Assembly (NCBI GenBank): GCA_964630755.1
Contig: CAZVYS010000028.1
Span: 1 to 10,284, forward strand
Direction of reading: 5' to 3'
DNA length: 10,284 nucleotides
Source of the DNA: CAZVYS01 sp964630755
GTDB lineage: Bacteria; Patescibacteriota; Microgenomatia; UBA1400; CG1-02-47-37
Both the position numbers and the translations under genes were made by a program. Each line of letters begins with the position of its first letter. The stretch's first letter is position 1. Below the pieces are notes generated by a model, which worked only from the letters and a program-made list of their open reading frames with translations, had not been told where the DNA came from and ran no database searches. Below, one piece after another: positions 5,767-10,284 of the stretch.

Positions 5767-6973
5767 ATCTAATTGCTTCGATTGGGGGTAATTTAGCAGC
5801 TCGTCTGGCTGGAAAAACTCCAAAAAAGACTCCGATTATAGTAGAGACGCCAAAAGCTAAAGTAACGGCTACTAAGTTAATGGCAGCTGGAAAAACAGTT
5901 CGAATACCTAGAACTATTAAGCTGGCTAATAGTAAGCCTAAAGCGCCGCCTAGGACTGATAAGATAATAGATTCTGAGAGAAATTGGACTAGGATGTCTT
6001 TTTCGGTGGCTCCAATAGCTCTTCTGATACCGACTTCTTTGGTTCTTTCGGTAACGGTTGCATACATAATATTCATGATACCAATTCCACCAACAATTAG
6101 GGAAATAGAACCGATAGCTACAAGGATAGCATTAACAATTCCAAAGATTTGATCAACAGTGGATAGGATCTGAGATTGTTCGGCTACGGAAAAATCATCA
6201 TCATCGTAACGTTTTAGTAATTCAGTTTCCACTTTTTCTTTTAAAGGTCCAACCATGTCTTCATCATTGGCTCCTAAATAGATAGAAAAAAATGATTTGT
6301 CAGGATTGAGTTTTTTAAAAGAAGTGGTGTATGGAATTAGGATAGAGGTGTCTTGTTCTCGGTCGCCAGTTTTTTCAATCACGCCAACTACAGTCACTCG
6401 TTCATTGCCAGCTTTTACAATTTTGTTTAAGCTTTTTTCAGGGGTGGAAAAAAGATCTTCTGCAATAGTTTGACCTAAAACAGTGAATTTTGTTTTTCTT
6501 AATATATCTGAACGATTTAGTTTTCGACCAGCAATTAGGGTGCTATTCATTAAACCAAAATATTGCTCATTAACTCCCATGACATAACCTAGCCGTGAGT
6601 CACCTGTATTGTTTTTTAAAGTCATGCTTTTGAAGAAAACTGGAACAACATAGTCAGCCTCGTCAATTTTTTTTAGAGTTAAATAATCTTTTTCATCAAA
6701 CTCAGTTCCTCCAGCAAAGCCTGGTCCAAAACCACCGCCAGCTCCAGCTTCGTCGCTGAAAACATTACCAGGGAAAAGCATGATTAGGTTTGAGCCTAAA
6801 GATTCAAATTGATCTTTTAGATAGTTTTTTAAACCTAAGCCAAGAGCAATTAAAAGAACGACTGATAAAACGCCGATCATGATACCAAGGGAAGTTAATA
6901 TTGATCTGGCTTTGTTTCTTTTGAAATTTTGCCAGGCAGTTTTGAGCAAGTGGGTTATCTCAGTTGTTTTCAT
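5759..6973 (-). CDS. MacB/FtsX-family ABC transporter permease
   Basis: This 404-residue permease has the MacB layout. A cytoplasmic N-terminal helix and TM1 (about 26-48) precede a large extracytoplasmic MacB_PCD domain (about 50-270), followed by TM2 (276-304), TM3 (334-357) and TM4 (365-388). The coupling segment TERTKEVGIRRAIGATEKDI (308-327) and the C-terminal PARRAAKLPPIEAIRYE are family hallmarks. Such proteins are mechanotransmitters that move substrates outside the membrane with the energy of a cytoplasmic ATPase. A glycine-rich stretch at about 76-89 (AGAGGGFGPGFAGG) in the outer domain is unusual. The start ATG overlaps the ATPase stop as ATGA. With no TolC-like gene in view and a probably single-membrane host, it fits the YknXYZ type. 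The substrate is unknown. Confidence 0.92.
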   Translation of the reverse strand: MKTTEITHLLKTAWQNFKRNKARSILTSLGIMIGVLSVVLLIALGLGLKNYLKDQFESLGSNLIMLFPGNVFSDEAGAGGGFGPGFAGGTEFDEKDYLTLKKIDEADYVVPVFFKSMTLKNNTGDSRLGYVMGVNEQYFGLMNSTLIAGRKLNRSDILRKTKFTVLGQTIAEDLFSTPEKSLNKIVKAGNERVTVVGVIEKTGDREQDTSILIPYTTSFKKLNPDKSFFSIYLGANDEDMVGPLKEKVETELLKRYDDDDFSVAEQSQILSTVDQIFGIVNAILVAIGSISLIVGGIGIMNIMYATVTERTKEVGIRRAIGATEKDILVQFLSESIILSVLGGALGLLLASLIVLGIRTVFPAAINLVAVTLAFGVSTIIGVFFGVFPARRAAKLPPIEAIRYE

Positions 6974-7671
6974 AAATATTTACTAGTGATTTGGCCGTCT
7001 TTGATGTAGATCATTTTTTTAGCTCTTTTGGCGATGTTTTTTTCGTGAGTAACCATGATAATAGTAGTGTTGTATTTTTGATGCAATTCTTCTATTAAAG
7101 ATAAAATTTCTGGCCCGGTGACCGAGTCTAGATTGCCAGTTGGTTCGTCAGCTAGAATAATTTTTGGGTTCATGACCAGACTTCTAGCTATAGCCACTCG
7201 TTGTTGTTGACCGCCGGAGATTTTGTTGGGGAAGAAATCTTTTCGATCTAAGATACCAAAATCTTTTAATATTTTTATAGCTCTTTTTTGCGGATCAAAA
7301 TCAAGAACTCCTTTGTAATATTTGGTTGGCAAAAGAACGTTTTCTAGCACGGTAAATTTGTTGATTAAATTAAAAGATTGGAAAACAAAGCCAATGTATT
7401 GGTTTCTTAGATGCGAGATAGTATTATCGGCAATTTTTGAGACATCTTTATTGTTTAGAAGTATTTTTCCTTTTGAAGGCACTTCAAGTAATCCGATTAA
7501 ATACATTAATGTAGATTTGCCACTACCGGATGAACCCAAGATGCTAATGTATTCTTTTTCAAAAATTTCTATGGAAACGTCACTGATTGCTTTAACTTTT
7601 TCTTCGCCAAGATAGTAAGTTTTACTGACGTTATCTAGTTTAATAATTGGCTTTTTTTTAAGTTTAGCCAT
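6970..7671 (-). CDS. ABC transporter ATPase, MacB/LolD type
   Basis: This 233-residue nucleotide-binding subunit powers the adjacent permease. All motifs are intact: Walker A GSSGSGKST (46-54), Q-loop Q98 (VFQSFNL), signature ISGGQQQRVA (151-160), Walker B IILADEPTGNLD (171-182) with catalytic E176, and switch H209 (VTHE). The LADEPTGNLD form and the length are typical of the MacB/LolD/FtsE branch. I chose ATG 7671, four bases after the adaptor stop codon; a TTG at 7701 is in frame but lies inside the adaptor gene. The ATGA overlap with the permease indicates coupled synthesis of the two subunits. Confidence 0.94.
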   Translation of the reverse strand: MAKLKKKPIIKLDNVSKTYYLGEEKVKAISDVSIEIFEKEYISILGSSGSGKSTLMYLIGLLEVPSKGKILLNNKDVSKIADNTISHLRNQYIGFVFQSFNLINKFTVLENVLLPTKYYKGVLDFDPQKRAIKILKDFGILDRKDFFPNKISGGQQQRVAIARSLVMNPKIILADEPTGNLDSVTGPEILSLIEELHQKYNTTIIMVTHEKNIAKRAKKMIYIKDGQITSKYL

Positions 7672-7675
7672 GAAG

Positions 7676-8788
7676 TTATTTCTTCTGTTTCTCAGAGACA
7701 ACTATAGTTTGATTTGGTTTCAGTCCTGATGTGATTTCGATATCAGATTCGCCGATCAGTCCAGTAGTAACTATTTGATCGGAAACTATCTTGTCTTTGA
7801 CAACTTGGACTTTAGAGGAATCGCCATTTTCGATTAAGCTTTGAAAAGGAACAGTTAAAACGTCTTTTTTCTCTTCAGTGGTAATAATAATTTCTCCGTT
7901 CATGCCTAAGCGATATTTGTTATCAAAGTTGTTTAGATAAAACTTAACAATGTAGACAGTGCTACCAGAAGAGTCCAGAGTTGAGTTAAAGTCGATCCAG
8001 TCAACAGTAACGGGAATAGGGTCATCTAGATAAGCATCAAGAATTAGTTCTGCTGATTGACTAGCTTCGATTAAGCCAATGTCAGCTTCGTCGATTTCAG
8101 CGTGGAATTCCAAACTATCTGGGTCAGCTACAGAAAAGTAAGCAGTGGTTGGAGTAATATTGACTCCAGCTACTGGGACGTCTATAGAGGTAACGATACC
8201 GTCAATTGGGCTGAGTAAGGTTGAGTATTGCAAGGCAATGTTTTGAATTTCTACATCTAAGACAGCTCGTTCTAGGTCCCATTGGTTTTTTTCAAGGATT
8301 CTATTCATAGTATTGGTAATATCCATATGATTGCGGTCATAGGTTACTAAACGACTTTCTTCAAAATCGTTACGTTCTTTTGAGTAGTCAATTAAATCTT
8401 GCTGAAGGGTTTTATAGAGAGTTCTCTGGTCAAGAGAGGCAAGGGCTTGCCATTTTTTGACTTGATCCCCTTTTTTGACCCCAACCCAGGAAAGTTGGCC
8501 AGAAGCTTGAAACTTGAGATTAACTTCGGTGGCAGAGTGAATTTTTCCTGAAGCCGAAATAGTTTGCGATAAGTCTTTGACTTGAGCTGTGGTTAGTTCG
8601 TATAGCTTTTCAGGAGGTTTTAGAACAAATTTGTTGTAAGCAATAAATCCAGATATGACAAGAACTAGAATAATGAAAACAGTTAGCCATTTTTTTCGTT
8701 TTAATAACTTGATAATATTTTTGAGTTTTTTAGATAAACTAGAAAAAAGGCTTAGGTTAGTGTTTAGTTTTTTTAGAAAGTTTAACAT
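7676..8788 (-). CDS. MacA-like periplasmic-adaptor (HlyD family) protein
   Basis: This 370-residue adaptor is anchored by one N-terminal membrane helix (about 34-51, WLTVFIILVLVISGF) after a basic cytoplasmic stretch. Two barrel-sandwich (lipoyl-like) halves lie at about 80-118 and 190-212 (LLSPIDGIVTSIDVPVAGVN). They flank a helical hairpin (about 118-190), followed by a beta-barrel (about 213-300) and a membrane-proximal domain ending at 370. It should pair with the MacB-like permease and present or guide substrate. I chose ATG 8788, six bases after the tRNA-Leu gene; the reading frame upstream is only the translated tRNA. If the tRNA is excised from a common transcript, this mRNA begins 6 nt from its start codon. 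There is no Shine-Dalgarno. Confidence 0.9.
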   Translation of the reverse strand: MLNFLKKLNTNLSLFSSLSKKLKNIIKLLKRKKWLTVFIILVLVISGFIAYNKFVLKPPEKLYELTTAQVKDLSQTISASGKIHSATEVNLKFQASGQLSWVGVKKGDQVKKWQALASLDQRTLYKTLQQDLIDYSKERNDFEESRLVTYDRNHMDITNTMNRILEKNQWDLERAVLDVEIQNIALQYSTLLSPIDGIVTSIDVPVAGVNITPTTAYFSVADPDSLEFHAEIDEADIGLIEASQSAELILDAYLDDPIPVTVDWIDFNSTLDSSGSTVYIVKFYLNNFDNKYRLGMNGEIIITTEEKKDVLTVPFQSLIENGDSSKVQVVKDKIVSDQIVTTGLIGESDIEITSGLKPNQTIVVSEKQKK

Positions 8789-8794
8789 ATGTAG

Positions 8795-8878
8795 TGCCAG
8801 GAAGAGGGATCGAACCTCCACAACCTTACGGTCACAGGATCCTAAATCCTGCGCGTCTACCAGTTCCGCCATCCTGGC
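8795..8878 (-). tRNA. tRNA-Leu (anticodon UAG)
   Basis: This is an 84-nt class II tRNA. The acceptor stem is GCCAGGA/TCCTGGC with discriminator A, the D stem GCG/CGC, and the anticodon stem CAGGA/TCCTG around loop TTTAGGA (anticodon TAG, reading CUA and related Leu codons). The long variable arm is GACC-GTAA-GGTT, and the T arm is GGAGG-TTCGATC-CCTCT. CCA is not encoded (the next bases are CTAC), so it must be added enzymatically. The gene starts at the base after the gatD stop codon and ends 6 nt before the macA-like start. No convincing separate promoter was seen, so it is probably cut from the operon transcript. Confidence 0.96.
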
Positions 8879-9634
8879 CTATATAAACCATTTTAGCAGA
8901 GGATTGTTTATTTTTTTAGTCCTTTTTATTGCTGCATGGTGGGCTTGCCATTCTAACTTGTCAACTAGAGGTTTTAGTTTAACAGATGAGTATTTATTTT
9001 CAAGAGCTTTTTTTAGCAACCAATCTGTTAAATGAGGGTTTTTTGGTAAAAGCGAGCCATGTAGATAACATCCAAGGCAGTTATTAACAAGGCAACCCTC
9101 GGTATTATCTTGATCATTGTTGCCATGGCCATATTTAACTGTACCAAAACTTTGAGATTGATTGTTTAAAAAAGTATTACCTGAGTGGTTTTCAAAGCCA
9201 ATAACGGTTTTTGGTTTAACTTGACTGGAATTAATTAAAACGTTGCCAATCTTCCTTTTTTTACTAGCGACTGTATAGGCATTAAAAATATTAATTCCTT
9301 TTAGTTTTTCTCCTTTAAATGGTTTAAAAAACTGACCAAATAATTGATAGCTACCACAAATAGTTAGCATGGGGATATTTTTTTCTACTGCTTTGGTTAA
9401 GATTTTTTTCTTGGTTTGCAAGTCTTTTGCAACAATGAGTTGATGTCTGTCTTGTCCCCCGCCTGAAAAAAGTAAATCAAAACTGCCTGGTTTTAGTTGG
9501 TCATTGAGACCAATTTTTTTTATAGTTAGTTGAATGCCTCTAAGCTTAGATCGATGAGATAAGGCTTTTATATTGCCTTGGTCTCCGTATATATTTAGTT
9601 GTTTTGGGTATAGATGAGCAATAGTTAATTTCAT
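8879..9634 (-). CDS. gatD: Lipid II isoglutaminyl synthase, glutamine amidotransferase subunit GatD
   Basis: This 251-residue class I glutaminase supplies ammonia from glutamine to MurT, which amidates D-Glu of lipid II to D-isoglutamine during peptidoglycan synthesis. The nucleophile is C93 (TICGSYQLFG) and the catalytic histidine is H192 (CYLHGSLLPKNP). GFENHSG (146-152) and SGGGQDRHQ (58-66) are also characteristic. Length agrees with known GatD proteins (about 240-260). The ATG at 9634 is 6 nt after the murT stop, so the two subunits are co-expressed. The stop codon TAG at 8881-8879 directly touches the tRNA-Leu gene. Confidence 0.93.
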   Translation of the reverse strand: MKLTIAHLYPKQLNIYGDQGNIKALSHRSKLRGIQLTIKKIGLNDQLKPGSFDLLFSGGGQDRHQLIVAKDLQTKKKILTKAVEKNIPMLTICGSYQLFGQFFKPFKGEKLKGINIFNAYTVASKKRKIGNVLINSSQVKPKTVIGFENHSGNTFLNNQSQSFGTVKYGHGNNDQDNTEGCLVNNCLGCYLHGSLLPKNPHLTDWLLKKALENKYSSVKLKPLVDKLEWQAHHAAIKRTKKINNPLLKWFI

Positions 9635-9640
9635 AGGTTC

Positions 9641-10284
9641 TCAATCTTTCCAGGTTGAGTGGATTAGTTTTTGTGAAGTGAGCATTTTCCTTAAACTTAG
9701 CATTGCAGTATAGGTAGGTAGGATATACAGAGGTGAACTTGCTTGGTTTGACAATAAATTGATGGCTTTTTTTAGATCACTTTCAAGAGTGATCTTTGAA
9801 GGATTAAGGCCGGCATACTTTAATCTTACGGCTAGGTCAAAAGCTCGAACACCAGAGATAATAATCGGCGTTTTTCTTGATTTTAAGATTTCAAAATCAA
9901 CATCCCAGATCCAAGACACATCTGTTCCATCTGCAGTTAGATCATTTAAGATTATGAGCATGGGTTTGTTTAAATGTTTGTTGACCTTTAAAGTTTCAAG
10001 AGTAACGTTAAAACCGGTTGGGTTTTTTACAAGTAAGATTTTAGTTAGACGATTGTTGAGTTTAAAGGTTTCAGAGCGTCCAAAAGCTGGAGTAAAGGTT
10101 TTAAGAGCTTTGTTGATATTAGTGATCTTAATGTTAAGTTTTAAGGCTAAGCTAGTAGCGGCTAAAGTGTTGTAAAGGTTGTGAATTCCTGGAAGATTAG
10201 TAGAAGAATGAATGAATTTAGAATTAGGAATTTTTCTTTTAAAGTTACAACTTAAACATTGATAGTGACCTAGATGTGAAGTAA
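9641..10284 (-). CDS. murT: Lipid II isoglutaminyl synthase, MurT subunit (N-terminus beyond window)
   Basis: The last 213 residues of the Mur-ligase-like partner of GatD are present; the start and the central ATPase domain lie past the right edge. Visible landmarks are the second half of the MurT zinc ribbon (SHLGHYQCLSC), LPGIHNLYNTLAA, FGRSETFKLNN, LLVKNPTGFN, and LNDLTADGTDVSWIWDVDFE. The last block carries the aspartate that, in characterised MurT, completes the catalytic triad with GatD. RAFDLAVRLKYAGL follows. The frame is open to the window edge. The visible C-terminal portion seems complete and functional. MurT and GatD genes are normally adjacent, as here. Confidence 0.92.
   Translation of the reverse strand, partial: TSHLGHYQCLSCNFKRKIPNSKFIHSSTNLPGIHNLYNTLAATSLALKLNIKITNINKALKTFTPAFGRSETFKLNNRLTKILLVKNPTGFNVTLETLKVNKHLNKPMLIILNDLTADGTDVSWIWDVDFEILKSRKTPIIISGVRAFDLAVRLKYAGLNPSKITLESDLKKAINLLSNQASSPLYILPTYTAMLSLRKMLTSQKLIHSTWKD

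Noticed and set aside
5767..5823. Longer start at 5823 for the small membrane protein
   Set aside because: It lies well inside the permease gene in another frame; ATG 5766 gives the usual coupled overlap.
7672..7701. TTG at 7701 as start of the ABC ATPase
   Set aside because: It overlaps the adaptor gene by 26 nt and adds residues not usual for the family; ATG 7671 fits.
8789..8872. Upstream extension of the macA-like reading frame (begins MAELVDAQDL)
   Set aside because: These codons are the tRNA-Leu gene read as protein, a well-known annotation artefact; the real start is ATG 8788.
8880..8900. TAAAAT 11 nt before the tRNA gene as a tRNA promoter
   Set aside because: No acceptable -35 at the right distance, and the bases encode the conserved gatD end; not strong enough to call.
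9774..9795. Perfect 8-bp inverted repeat AGATCACT/AGTGATCT
   Set aside because: It lies inside conserved murT coding sequence, with no U tract on the transcribed strand; probably a by-product of the codons.
9759..10175. Plus-strand open frames here and at 3037-3234, 4237-4443, 4798-4983, 5880-6152, 7322-7615 and 8655-9035
   Set aside because: Each is antisense to a well-supported minus-strand gene and shows no recognisable protein pattern.
1..10284. CRISPR arrays, phage genes, toxin-antitoxin pairs or defence systems
   Set aside because: No spaced direct repeats and no proteins of those families were seen; the only mobile element is the IS at the left edge.

Overview
All genes in this window lie on the minus strand, so transcription runs from the right edge to the left. 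The DNA is AT-rich and very tightly packed. The gene set (a MurT-GatD pair, a MacAB-type exporter with no sign of an outer-membrane partner, a trigger factor without its isomerase domain, and a small protein resembling the DUF5660 family I recall from Microgenomates) suggests a Candidate Phyla Radiation (Patescibacteria) bacterium, possibly Microgenomates. This placement is inference; no rRNA or ribosomal protein gene is present to test it.

In transcription order, the right part (10284 to 5404) looks like one long operon. It holds the end of murT and gatD (lipid II amidation), then a tRNA-Leu(UAG) gene that abuts the gatD stop codon. A macA-like adaptor starts 6 nt after the tRNA, followed by an ABC ATPase, a MacB-like permease (ATGA overlap) and an unknown three-helix membrane protein (8-nt overlap).

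The middle part (5402 to 3768) holds tig, whose extended -10 box places the predicted +1 on the A of the ATG. Next is a DUF5660-like coiled-coil protein with a TTGACT-N17-TAAAAT promoter whose -35 box lies inside the end of tig.

The left part (3759 to 1) begins with a TTGACT-N16-TAGAAT promoter and a roughly 120-nt leader. The leader has four pairing segments in the 1:2, 2:3, 3:4 arrangement of an attenuator. It includes a possible 23-codon leader ORF ending just after segment 2, a terminator-like 3:4 hairpin with U7, and the only strong Shine-Dalgarno sequence seen in the window, hidden inside that hairpin. This leader precedes an unrecognised 549-residue protein and is the best candidate for something undescribed. 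An M42-family aminopeptidase gene follows. Its stop codon is supplied by the terminal inverted repeat of an IS481-like element that fills positions 1 to 944.

No gene-free stretch exceeds 300 bases. The longest, 3606 to 3767, is described as promoter plus attenuator. No CRISPR array, rRNA or origin was seen.
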